Assembly (NCBI GenBank): GCA_029959085.1
Contig: JARWIR010000008.1
Location: 8,246,001-8,310,000, forward strand
DNA length: 64,000 bases
DNA from: Nemophila menziesii
Lineage: Eukaryota > Streptophyta > Magnoliopsida > Boraginales > Hydrophyllaceae
Reading direction: 5' to 3'
This document shows, one piece after another, positions 21,057 through 32,800 of the stretch. The translations under genes and the position numbers were made by a program. Within the stretch, counting starts at the first letter, position 1. Every line of letters starts with the position of its first letter. The notes beneath the pieces were generated by a model. The model ran no database searches. It saw only the letters and a program-made list of their open reading frames with translations, and was not told where the DNA came from.

Positions 21057-22740
21057 TTCCTACTCATTATACTTTTGAATTTTTTTATTTTTACTTTTGT
21101 AATTTTTTGAATGCTTTTGTGATTGTGTAATAGGTTAGTTTTGATTTTCCTTATTGCTATGCTTTGATTAACATTAAATTATTAGTATAGTTTCTCCCTT
21201 CTATTGACAGAACTGAAACTACAAAGAGAGGATTCTACTTCAGTATTTTTGAATAGATTTTTGAAAGAAGATTGAAAGGAGAATACATGAATATGGATGA
21301 TGAACTTAAAATGAAGTCTTTGGAAAATTTTAATGACCAGGATTTTGAAGATGCGATAATAAAAATAAATCGTGATATTTATTTTGATTTAAGGGTGATT
21401 AGATATTATATTATTAGTATATTTACTAATAGTTATTTTCTCCCTTTGATAAAATTTAATATATTGTTCTTTCCATAGAAATGGTTATTAATTGTACTAG
21501 GTTTTGAGAAAACATAGTGTGTTATTTGGTTATTTGTTATCATTTTCATTTTTCTCCATGTGCTTGATATTTGCACTAAGTGGTGCTTACAAATTGGAAT
21601 GGTGTAGGAAAGTAAGATAAACCTGACCCTTGGCTGGTACATTGAAATGTAACCATGTGTTACAACTTAAAACTAACCTTGAAATCTGACAATTGGATTG
21701 ATTAAAGAGCCGGGAGCTTATGCGGTTGCAGGCATTATTAATTGGACGACCTCTATGGTCTTTCCATTATCCGTCATGTACATGAAATTTGATTATTCTT
21801 TCTAAGCTAATCTCTTCTTTTGAATTTTTTCAGGTACGTTACTCTTGAGGAAAGAAGTTGAATCTTGAAATTTGAGATAGATGTAACCGTGTTCAGCGTT
21901 AGCTACATAAAAGAGTTGAAAGAATAATGCATCAACGATGGTTTATTGACAGTGGGATGACCCCAGATAATATGCACAGCTATGATTTTTCCAGTTTTTT
22001 TTAAAGTTTTGATGCAGGAAATGCCAATCTATAGAGACCTTTCAGTAAGACATGCAAATTGGAGTGCTAGGAAGTTGTAGAGATTGCAATACAAAAAGTA
22101 TTTGGGCTAAAAGATGAAAATAAAGTTGAGGCCTGAGAAGGACATTTTTTTCATATATTAATGTATGCATTATATTAATGACTATTGACTTAAATGTGTA
22201 ATGATTGTATGTATTTGAATAGATCTAACATAAGACAAATGTGAATATTTTGATAGAGTTCATTGCATGGAACAAGTGGGAATATATGAATGATTATATG
22301 CAAATCCATCGAGAAAAATATTTATGACAACTTAAAAACTGTAAAAATCTCAATAGTTTCCAGGATTGGAATGGGAAGGTTAAATTTCTGATATTGGAGT
22401 ACAAGGAGTATTTTTGGCTATTTTGTTTAACTACTATATGTGGCTATTGATTGCTATAATAGTGTTAAGCAACCTAACAAAGTGTTTTGTTTGACTGTAT
22501 TGATTATTTGCAAGCTTTGAATCATGGTATTAGGCCTAGGAATTAATAAATTATAGTGCCTAAATCCTATTCTTTATATTTTATACAGAAAATAAGTTGT
22601 TTCAAATTTTAATCTTGATTCTTTCTACCCATTGTATTTAGCCTTGGAGTTAGTGGATTATAGGTACGATTGGAAATATAAAGCTCGCAACTTTTTGAAG
22701 TAAATATCTATTTTGGAAAAGTATTGTAAAAAGAAAAGAG
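21057..22740. other. Intergenic DNA without a recognisable gene
   Basis: AT-rich single-copy-looking sequence left of the MULE. Short frames (for example 21272-21478) show nothing I recognise. Confidence 0.5.
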
Positions 22741-23073
22741 TAAATGACACTTTTGCCCCCTGTGTTTATACCCGATTGACAGGTTGCCCCCTAACTCTTA
22801 AAATGCGCCTAGATGCCCCCTAAGATTTGTTTTTGTGACCCGTTACCCCCTACTGCGTGTTCCGTCCATTTATCACCGTTAAAAGTGACGTGGCAATTCC
22901 ACGTCACAATTTTTTTTTTTTTTTTAAATCCAGGTGTTAATTGCGTTTTTAATTAACTTAACCCTTATTTTAACAAGGGCAAGATGGGGAATTCACTAAA
23001 GGCTATCCTATATATACCCCAAAAACACTTTAACAACTTAACTTAAACAAAAACGAAAATCAAAAGGGAGAAA
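22741..23073 (+). repeat. Left terminal inverted repeat of the MULE
   Basis: It starts TAAATGACACTTTTGCCCCC and pairs with the reverse complement of 40979-41310 with only a few differences. The outer part carries CCCCC blocks starting at 22756, 22787, 22816 and 22846 (30-bp spacing). The inner part carries a bZIP-type palindrome and a TATA box. Confidence 0.93.
22885..23016 (+). promoter_or_regulatory. TIR promoter of the transposase gene
   Basis: A palindrome with arms GTGACGTGG and CCACGTCAC (22885-22907) contains ACGT cores typical of plant bZIP sites. TATATATA is at 23009-23016, 156 bp before the ATG at 23165. The mirror-image TIR has the same elements at the same distance. Promoter function is inferred. 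Confidence 0.6.
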
Positions 23074-23164
23074 ACTCAAGGAGCGCGGGCTTTTTGAAGA
23101 CACTCGACGAACACCAAATCCAAACCCAGAAAAGCAAAGTTCATGTGCTTTGAAGAAGATCAAT

Positions 23165-26100
23165 GGCGCAGGCAAATCAATGGAGTAAGTGGGTTTATTT
23201 ATTAACCCTAAATCCTTGCTCGTTGGCTAAGATCCTTTAACCCGAAAATATAGGGTTTTGTACTAAATTTATTAAATACATAGATATCACGCGTGGATTG
23301 AGGGATTTTCTAAGTAATAATAGCAGATTTTACGGGATTCGGTTACCATAGCCGTAGTGTCTTAATTGTTTTTCCATATTGTGATTCTTAATGTAATTGG
23401 TAACTAATTTATTCAATTTTGCTTGTTTAACAGAGAAATTCGCACTAAAGATTCACTTTGGTGGGTTCTTTAATGAAGATAAGAGTTACTATCATGAAGT
23501 GAGCATTGAGTATGTAGATGGTTGTCATTATGACAAGTTTAGTATACCAGTTCTTAGGAAAATTCTTTCGAAATTGGGTGTAATTTGTTACTCTGATGTT
23601 TATTATTTGAAAGTGGGAGAGAATCTACCTGATGGTTTAGTATGTTTAGATAGCGAGGACAAAGGCTTGGAGATGTGTAGAATCGTAGACAACAACGTAA
23701 TTGTGGACCTTTATGTTGTTAATAACCCCATAGGCCCTGATGCCCAAGTTCTTCAATCTCCCATCTACATGCCTTTGCTACTAACGTGGAACAAGGATGA
23801 AGAAACAGTTAAGCAGCGAGAAGAAGTTAATGTTAATGAAGTAGAAGTAGATGATCAAGAATTAGTTCAAGAATGTAATGATGCGAAAATCTTAGAGGAA
23901 AACAAAGTTGTACAAGAAGGATTAAAGGTAGAAACTCATTTGACAGTTTACCCCTTTCAGTTTTTTAACTTATATTTCATTCTTTGTTTCAGGTTGTTTC
24001 TGAAGAAGGAGCTCAGACTTGTGATAACAATGAAGGTGAAAAGGAGGAAGGAGTTAATGGTGAAGAAGTATCTCAGACTGCTGATGAAGTCCATAATAAA
24101 GTGGATGATAGTACTGTTGAAGAAGAAGTCCAGAATTGCAAAGACGGGACAAAGGTTGTGTGACAGTTTACCCCTTACTATTTCGTTTGCTTGACAAATT
24201 ACCCCCTAAATATTTCATTCTTTGTTTCAGGTTGTTTCTGAAGAAGGAGCTCAGACTTGTGATAACAATGAAGGTGAAAAGGATGAAGGAGTTAATGGTG
24301 AAGAAGTATCTCAGACTGCTGATGAAGTCCATAATAAAGTGGATGATAGTAATGTTGAAGAAGAAGTCCAGAATTGCAAAGACGGGACAAAGGTTGTGTG
24401 ACAGTTTACCCCTTACTATTTCGTTTGCTTGACAAATTACCCCCTAAATATTTCATTCTTTGTTTCAGGTTGTTTCTGAAGAAGGAGCTCAGACTTGTGA
24501 TAACAATGAAGGTGAAAAGGATGAAGGAGTTAATGGTGAAGAAGTATCTCAGACTGCTGATGAAGTCCATAATAAAGTGGATGATAGTAATGTTGAAGAA
24601 GAAGTCCAGAATTGCAAAGACGGGACAAAGGTTGTGTGACAGTTTACCCCTTACTATTTCGTTTGCTTGACAAATTACCCCCTAAATATTTCATTCTTTG
24701 TTTCAGGTTGTTTCTGAAGAACAAAGCACACAAATTAATGAGAAGGAAGGGGATGACAGTTTGGAAGAACAACTCTCTGATATAGGAGAGAAGGAGAAGT
24801 CTGTTAATGATATGTTGGATAAAGTGTTGAAAGCTTTGAACACTGAAGATAATGTGACTACGAGGAGTTCCAAACATAAATCTCCATTGAGGCCTTTCCG
24901 GCTTATAGATGAAGACCTAACAGATGACTCGGATAATGTCATTAACAAAGCTGATGGTGAAGAAGATGTGGATGAGGAGTTCAGTGATAATGAGTTACTT
25001 GCTAATGTCATAAAGAAGAAGAAGTTGGTTATACAACAACAGAAGAAACAAACCAGTTCACAAGTAAAGAAAACAGAAACAGTAGGTAACAAGAAAAGGA
25101 CTAGGGCTAGTATAAAAAGAACAAGAGTAGATGGAGTGGGCCCTAGTGGTACCAAACGAGAGAGTTACAATAAAGGTTCTAGGAAAGATAGTTCTCAAAA
25201 GAAAAAGAAGTTGTCTGAACCTGATGAAGATGTGGATGAAGAATCCACAACTGATGACGATTATATAATAGATAGCGACATCGATTTGAGTGAGGGTGAT
25301 GACGACCAGGATTATAATACATTCATTGACTCGGATGTGGAAGTGGATAGAATGAATGTGGAAAATGATGATGGAGATGTTTCTGAAGGCGATAGTGATG
25401 ATGTTGGTGGTGGGACAGATTCGGATGAATATATACATGATTCCGAAGATCTGAGTACAGCTAGTTCTTCTTCTGGTACAGATGAAGATGGAAAAAATAA
25501 AAAGTTGCGCAAGAAAAAGATGAAATACCCCCTATTTAAGGCGAGTATAGATATGCAGAAGCCTAGATTTGTTTTAGGATTGACGTTTGCGAATGCCTCT
25601 GATCTTAGACAAGCAGTAAGAACACATGCCATAAGAAAGGTGGTCAACATTAAGTTTGTGAAGAACGATTGGAATCGGATTAGAGTTGTTTGCAAAGGAG
25701 CAGGATGTGGGTGGTTTTTATATGCATCGTATAAAGAAAAGGTTGGTGGGCTGGTGATAATGAGTTTATGTAATAAACATAGTTGTGGTAAAAACCTTAA
25801 CCATAAGCATGTTACTGCAAAGTTCTTGGCAAATACTTTTAAAGATATGATAAGATTGAACCTCTACAGTAATGTGAGTGACTTTCAACAGTTAGTGCAT
25901 CGGGATTATTCAGTTAATGTTAGTACCAGAACATGCTACAGGGCATATAAGTCTGCAAAAAGCATGATTGAGGCTGAATACAAGGATCAATACAAAAAGC
26001 TTTTTGATTATGCAGCAGAAATAAGAAGAAGTAACCCTGGAAGTACTGTAGCAATTGAAACAACTACTGATGAGGTAACTGGAGTAGAAAGATTTCAAAG

Positions 26101-28253
26101 AATTTATGTTTGCTTAGAGGGTTGCAGAAGGGGATTTTTAGAGGGTTGTAGAAAGGTTGTTGGGGTTGATGGATGTCACTTGAAAGGTCCACATCCTGGT
26201 GTAATTTTGACAGCAGTTGGTATTGATGGGAACAATTGTATATTCCCAATTTTGTATTGTGTAGCTGAGAAAGAAGATAGCAATTCTTGGAGATGGTTTT
26301 TTAATCTGTTGATACAAGATCTTGGTATTACTAATCAAGAAGAATGGACTTTCATATCAGATAGACAAAAGGTTGGTTATCCTTCACTGGCTTAATTAAA
26401 ATGTTTTCTTTAGAACACTGAATTTATATCTAAATGTATGTGTGTATAGGGTTTGCTTCAAGTGATGAGTGACATGCTTCCAGATATTGAACATAGACAT
26501 TGTGTAAGGCATCTCTACAATAATTTCAAAATCAAACATCCTGGAATGGCCTTAAAAGACAAAGTTTGGGAAGCTGCTAGGGCCCCCACAGAATACATAT
26601 TTAATGAGGTCATGGCTGAGATTAAAAACATGAATGAGGAGGCATTCAATTGGCTGTCTAGTTTAGATCCTAAGACATGGACAAGGTCTCACTTTAGTAC
26701 TGTTACAAAATGTGATCTTCTACTTAACAACATCTGTGAAAGCTATAACAATGCCATAAAAAAAGTCAGGTATTATGACTACTTACCCCCTATAAAGTGC
26801 TAATTTATGACTACGTACCCCCTATAAAGTTTTATTTAGTGACTACTTACCCCCTATAAAGTTTTATTTGGTGACTACTTACCCCCTATAAAGTTTTATT
26901 TAATGACTACTTACCCCCTACTTAGTTTTACATAATGACTATTTACCCCCTATAAAGTTTTATTTAATGACCACTTACCCCCTATAAACCCTACACAACT
27001 GACAGTAAAGGTTTTTTTTTCTCAGGGACAAGTCTATCATCCTCATACTAGAGGGTCTGAGGATGTATAGTTTGAAAAGGCTTCAGTCTAAAAGGGCATG
27101 GATGACAAAATACGAAGGTGATCTATGTCCTAAGGTTAGGAAGTTGGTGAATAAAGGTAAAACAAACAGTGGAAAGTGGCATGCAGTGTTTTGCGGTGAA
27201 ATGAAATTTGAAGTAAGGAACCTTGGAACAGATTCGTATGCTGTAGATTTAGATACAAATAGCTGTCCCTGCAGGAGGTGGGAGCTATCTGGGATACCTT
27301 GCTTTCATGCGATAGCGAGTATTCAATACATAGGTAAAGACCCAGAAAACTATGTCCACGAATGCTACTCAAAGGTGACGTATATGAAGGCGTATACACC
27401 AATGATATACCCTATAAATGGACCAAAGATGTGGCCTAGTACAAGGCCTGTAAGTGTAGAACCTCCAGTAGCTTTTAAGTTGGTTGGCAGACCCAAAAGG
27501 GCAAGAACTAAGGAGGCAGATGAGGACCAGGTTAAAAAGTGGAGGAAAGAAAGAACATCTGAAGGTGTTCAAAAGATGTTAATGAAAGGTACTTCACATA
27601 AATGTGCAATTTGCGAGGGAGAAGGCCATAACAAAAGGTCATGTAAGGCAAATTTAAGTACTACAGAACAGGAAACAGTAGGATTGGAGGATATTCAAGG
27701 TGATAATGAAGTTATGGGAGATGGTGCAGCTGATGGTAGGGGTGTTGGTGACAATGAAGTTATGGAAGATGGTGCAGCTGATGGTAGGGGTGTTGGTGAC
27801 AATGAAGTTATGGAAGATGGTGTAGCTGATGGTAGGGGTGTTGGTGTTAATGCAGATGTGGATGAGACCCCAGATGAGACGATTAACAAAATGTTTGATG
27901 AGTTAGAAGTCCAACCCTCTGCTCCTTCTAACCCACAGTCTACTCCATCTGAGCCTGAAAATTTAAATGTGACAAAAACAGATACAATTGGTGAGAAAGA
28001 CAAAGAGAAAAAAACAATTGCTAAGGCAACCAGAGGATCAAAACCAAAGATGCGCTTACCTCAGGAAAAGGATTCAGGAGTTAACTCACCCCCTAGATCC
28101 AGACCAAGGATGCGCTTACCAGGACAAACATCACAGGAGGCAGGTGATAATTCACCACACAGATCCAGACCAAAGATGCGCTTTCCAGTACACAGATCAG
28201 TTGAGCCAGTAGTTGATAGTCCACCTAAGTCCAGACCAAAGATGCGCATATGA
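23165..28253 (+). CDS. MuDR-type transposase (mudrA-like), 3' end displaced by a retrotransposon
   Basis: Predicted exons: 23165-23186, 23434-23927, 23993-24154, 24231-24392, 24469-24630, 24707-26371, 26450-26769, 27026-28250. Frame is kept at every junction. Regions by residue: PB1-like fold about 8-115; three acidic 54-residue repeats 173-334; acidic and Lys-rich linker; MuDR domain about 620-710; catalytic core with D822 (VDGCHLKG), D886 (SDRQKGL) and E986 (NICESYNN); SWIM zinc finger 1076-1092 (CPCRRWELSGIPCFH); CCHC knuckle 1189-1202 (CAICEGEGHNKRSC); C-terminal SRPKMR repeats. These transposases bind TIRs and move the element by cut and paste. At 28251 an Athila LTR begins and its first bases give TGA. 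The normal last 52 codons lie at 39533-39691. All known domains precede the break, so activity may persist. Confidence 0.9.
23993..24706 (+). repeat. Tandem triplication of an exon-intron unit
   Basis: Three 238-bp units (23993-24230, 24231-24468, 24469-24706), each a 162-bp exon plus a 76-bp intron. Units 2 and 3 look identical; unit 1 has a few differences. Exon length is a multiple of three, so each copy adds 54 acidic residues (VVSEEGAQTCDNNEGE and onward) without shifting frame. The next exon starts with the same VVSEE. Confidence 0.95.
26776..26999 (+). repeat. 32-bp minisatellite in a transposase intron
   Basis: Seven units of exactly 32 bp fill most of the intron 26770-27025. Each contains TGACTACTTACCCCCTATAA or a close variant. 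CCCCC blocks start at 26786, 26818, 26850, 26882, 26914, 26946 and 26978. The core matches the motif repeated in the TIRs. Confidence 0.95.
27702..27845 (+). repeat. Three 48-bp coding repeats
   Basis: Each unit encodes 16 residues of the type DNEVMEDGAADGRGVG in the transposase C-terminal region, after the zinc knuckle. Confidence 0.95.
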
Positions 28254-29728
28254 TGTCTCCTCATTTGTGATAGTAAAATACACTCATGAGACATCATTTT
28301 AGGCTTATTTATTAGTTTATAGGTTGATTTTAGCTTATTTTAGTGCACTTTCCTATTTTGGGTCTTGATTTGTAGAATTATTATTTTTAGAGCATATTGG
28401 GTTTAATTGTTTATTTAGTGTGAAGCTTTAAAGATAATTATGGAGATTAATTAGAGTCCAAGTCAAAGACAACAACTTATGGAAGGAGATTTGCATGGAA
28501 ATTGGAGATAAGGAAATAATTGCTAAAAAGATGGAAAAGGAAAAGCTGCCTAAATCTGGGATTCTGCAAAGATAGGCGTTTTTACCTAATAAAGAGGCCG
28601 AATTTGGTAAATTACTCCTAAAGGGCCTAGATAATTCTGTTGCGATTCTTTTGGTATCTTGTGGAGCAAAATCGGACCAATAATAAAGAAGTTACGACCA
28701 AAACAACGCAGCAGTGTTTATCTTTATTTCCTTACGAATTTGAGTTGGGCTAGGAGTCCATTACTTAACTTATCTCTAAAGAAACGAATTAGGTCAACCT
28801 CTACACTATAAATACAGCCTCTTAACACTCTTAAATCATCCTTGGTGAAACCTTAAACCAAGAGGAAGCTTAGAACACAAGAGAGAAGTCTGGAAGGAGC
28901 TGTCATCAACAATGTCTTCTTCTACCTTTAGATTTGTAATTTCTTTCTTTTCTTTCATGAACTAAATTTCTTTAGCTTAAGTTTTAGCATATATGTATGA
29001 ACCCTAGTTTTGATTGACATCTATCTAATTTGGGAATTTAATGTTTTAAATAGAATTATAGTTTTTATTCTCTGTTTATGTGTTTGAATTTATATTCTGT
29101 GTTCTTATGGACGGCCGCCATTAGAATTACCATCTAGTAATTAGGATACCATTGACAACGGTGTTTAATTGCATGTTTAGCACATAACGTTTAGTTTTAG
29201 GTTTGATCTGACAACCCAACCTAGCTAGATAATCACTATGGTTGAGTCTTGTGACTCTTTACCAATTACAGGAAAAGTTTGCTTAGGAAACCTTATTGAC
29301 ACAGGTAAATCCTATTTTAAACTACCGATAGCATATTGGGACCGATTAGGGAAATACTACATAATTCACCCTTACATGTTTAGAACGGCAAAACTAGTGG
29401 GGATTACATGCTAATAACTTAAGCTATATTCTCATATCGCTTCTCTTTCATATTTATTTTTCTGTCTTTTAATTCCTTAGTTTAATTTAGTTTATTAGAA
29501 AACCAAACAAAAATCTATTTATCTTTACTTTTAATTGCGTTTAGTTGTTCTAGCTTTAATTATTTACACTTGCTATTTGCATAAGATTCTCCTAACCTCT
29601 GTAGTCTCTGCGGAACGAATCTTTATCTAAAACTTGCATACGATCTGTATACTTGCAGAACCGTGTAGTTTTAGGGTGTTATTTGCACGTTAATTATATC
29701 TTATTTTATCACACCCTAGGCTCCACCA
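28251..29728 (+). repeat. 5' LTR of the Athila element
   Basis: TGATGTCTCC to CTCCACCA, 1478 bp, same length as the 3' LTR. A promoter TATA box (CTATAAATACA) is at about 28816. Because this promoter reads rightward, transcripts of the upstream MULE gene would run into it. Confidence 0.95.
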
Positions 29729-29734
29729 AGTTTT

Positions 29735-29756
29735 TGGCGCCGCTGCCGGGGAATAC
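29735..29756 (+). other. Primer binding site (tRNA-Asp type)
   Basis: TGGCGCCGCTGCCGGGGA starts six bases after the LTR. It is complementary to the 3' end of plant tRNA-Asp (TGGCGCCGTTGCCGGG...) with one obvious mismatch, as is usual for Athila. Confidence 0.8.
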
Positions 29757-29854
29757 ATCGTTAGTCCTTGTGCATATATCTTGTGCTTTTATTTTTAGTT
29801 AGTTCTATTTTACGCTTTTTGCTTTTAGTTTTTGTTTTTCAGATTTAGTTACAG

Positions 29855-32800
29855 ATGGAGAACCCAAGGAGACTTGAGCTACCCATCGAATTTAGAGTAG
29901 AGCCACGAGGAATTCGCGCTCCAGAAATCCAAGCCGCTAAATTTAAACCTGATCCTGGGATGTTAACTCAGTTTGCGTCTCATGGATTATTCAGCGGAGA
30001 TGCACATCAAGATCCGATCCGATATACTCAGAAATTCATGCAGATCTGTGATGCCTATATCGTAAGAGGAGTTACTAGGGAGCAAGTATATTATTTGATG
30101 TTCCAGTTCTTCTTGACCGGATGTGCAAGCGATTGGTACGATGCCCAATACCCTCATGTTATTCCAGATTGGGACAAGCTTCAAACAAGATTCCTAGACC
30201 GTTTTTATCCGGTTAGTAGACGTTTAAAAGACATGTTGGAGCTTGAACAATTTATACAAGAAGAGGAAGAGAGTTTGGGTGAAGCATGGTTACGATTTAC
30301 AGAGAAGAAAGCGAGGTGTCCATATCATAGATCCTCGCCAGAATATTATTTAACCTTGTTTTATGGAGGCCTTAATGACAAATCAAGAGAGAAAGCAGAT
30401 TCGGTAGGAAACACAGGTTTTGTGTTGCTAGATCCTGTAGAAGCTGAGTTGGGGATGGAAAGAATTCTTGAGAACGAGAGAAGTTGGCCAAGGAAATCAG
30501 TAAAGGAGAACAATTCAGAATCTCTAAAGCTTAAGGAATTGGCTAAACAACTCGAAGAGCTGACAGAACAAGCCCGAACAATTGCTCAGGTAAATATGGT
30601 ACGCACAATTCCTTCGTGTCTTGGTTGTGGATCAAGAAATCATGTGTGGGCAGGATGTATGAATAATCCAGCAGTAGCTTCCGTTCAATATCCTCAAGAT
30701 AACTATTACTCGAATAGTTACAATCAAGAAAGCTACACTAATTATCAAGAACCTCCACAAAAGAGTTGGGACAGAAAACAAGAAACTAGTCAGCAACCCC
30801 AACTTCAATCTTATAATCCTCCACAACCTATTCAGAAAAAGGCACCCATTGTTAAGAAAACTTGTCAAGAACCGAAGAAAGATCCACCTAAACAATCAAT
30901 GCAATTGGCAAAACAAGAACAACTCCAGAGTTTGACTTCAAGTATGACTAAATTAATGCAAAACGTTGAGAAGAAAATAAATTATAGCCAACAGAGAGTT
31001 CGAACTCAGGAGAAGGTTATAAAGCAACTAGAGCATACTATATCACAGATGGCGAGTACATTACAAACTAGGCCGAAAGGGCAACTCCCAAGTGACACTA
31101 TTGCTCCTAGAGACGATTCTTGCCATGCAGTTGAATTGCGAAGTGGGAAGCAACTGCCTCCACCAAGACCAGAACCAGAGCCTATCCCTATTCCAGAACA
31201 AAGGGGGGAAGAAATAATCAAAGATACAGTCAAAGAGGTAGTTCAACCAAAAAGTGTCCAAGCCGAGACACCTGATAAGACAAGACAACCAGTGGAACTC
31301 AGTACACGCCCTCCACCACCATACCCTTCACGTGTCAGGAAGAAGGACAATGACCTGGAATTCAAGAAGTTCATTGACATGTTGAAGAAATTAGAAATCA
31401 ATATACCCCTTGTTGAAGCTCTCAAGAGAATGCCAAGCTACATGAAATTTATGAAAGACATTCTCTCCAACAAGCGAAGTATAGAGACTGGGGAACCAAT
31501 TGGATTACCTAGGGAGTGCAGTGCTATATGTCAAAATGAGTTGCCACCAAAACTAGAAGATCCCGGAAGTTTTACAATTCCCATCGGCATTGGAGAAAAT
31601 TGGACCGGGAAAGCATTATGTGATTTAGGTGCAAGCATCAATCTCATGCCTAAATCCCTGTTCGAGAAGCTTAATATCGGAGAAGTAGTACCTACATCTG
31701 TGGTACTACAAATGGCGGATCGCTCCCTCTCACGACCAATAGGTAAAATTGAAGATGTTTTAGTTAACGCGGGCTCTTTTATTTTTCCTTGTGATTTTAT
31801 TATCCTTGACTACGACGCGGATAAGAATGTCCCCATCATTTTGGGTAGACCATTCTTAGCCACGGGGCGTACACTAATTGATGTTGAGAATGGTGAGTTG
31901 ATCATGAGAGTACAAGGCGAACAGATACGATTTAATGTGTTTCAGGCTATGAAATATCCTAAAGCGAAAGACGAGTGCTTCAAGGTAGATGTCATCGAAA
32001 AGATTACGCAAGAAGTCTTCAATGAAGAGAACTTAAATGATGATCTTGACAAAGCCTTAGCACCTGAAACACCAGAACTCGAGATTCCCCCTGAAGATGT
32101 TGCTGCATTAGGATTAAACGTACGAGAATTACTTCGAGAGCCAGGTGACATTGAACCAATGAAACAACCATCTATAATATGTCCACCTGTTCTCGAAGAA
32201 AAACCACTTCCAGATCACTTACGCTATGCATATCTAGGTACGAACAAAACTTTGCCTGTTATTATTTCTGCTAACCTTTCAGGTCCTCAAGAGGAGAGGC
32301 TACTTCAAGTACTTCGTGCAAACAAAGAAGCAATTGGATGGACTATTGCCGACATCAAGGGAATTAGTCCTTCCGTTTGCAAACACAAAATCATTCTTGA
32401 AAACGAAGGTGGGCGATCTATAGAGGGACAGAGAAGACTCATGCCAGCTATGAAAGAAGTGGTGAGGAAGGAAGTTATCAAGTTGTTAGACGCAGGAATT
32501 ATCTATCCGATTGCTAGCAGTGATTGGGTTAGTCCAGTGCAGTGTGTTCCTAAGAAAGGAGGTTTTACCACCACCCTTAATGATCAAGGCGAAGCCATAC
32601 CATCAAGACCAGTTGTGGGGTGGCGCGTGTGCATGGACTACCGGAGGCTGAACAAAGCAACAAAGAAAGATCACTTCCCGTTACCTTTCATTGATCAGAT
32701 GCTAGACAAGCTTGCTGGGAGAGAATATTACTGTTTCCTAGACGGATATTCGGGTTATAATCAGATTTGTGTGGATCCCCTTGATCAACACAAAACAACT

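Noticed and set aside
23965..24670. Basic 98-residue proteins (LFLKKELRLV and onward), repeated
   Set aside because: They are the wrong frame of the tandem acidic exons; the acidic frame joins in phase to exons on both sides.
26776..26999. CRISPR-like array (32-bp regular repeats)
   Set aside because: Direct tandem repeats without spacers, inside a plant transposon intron.
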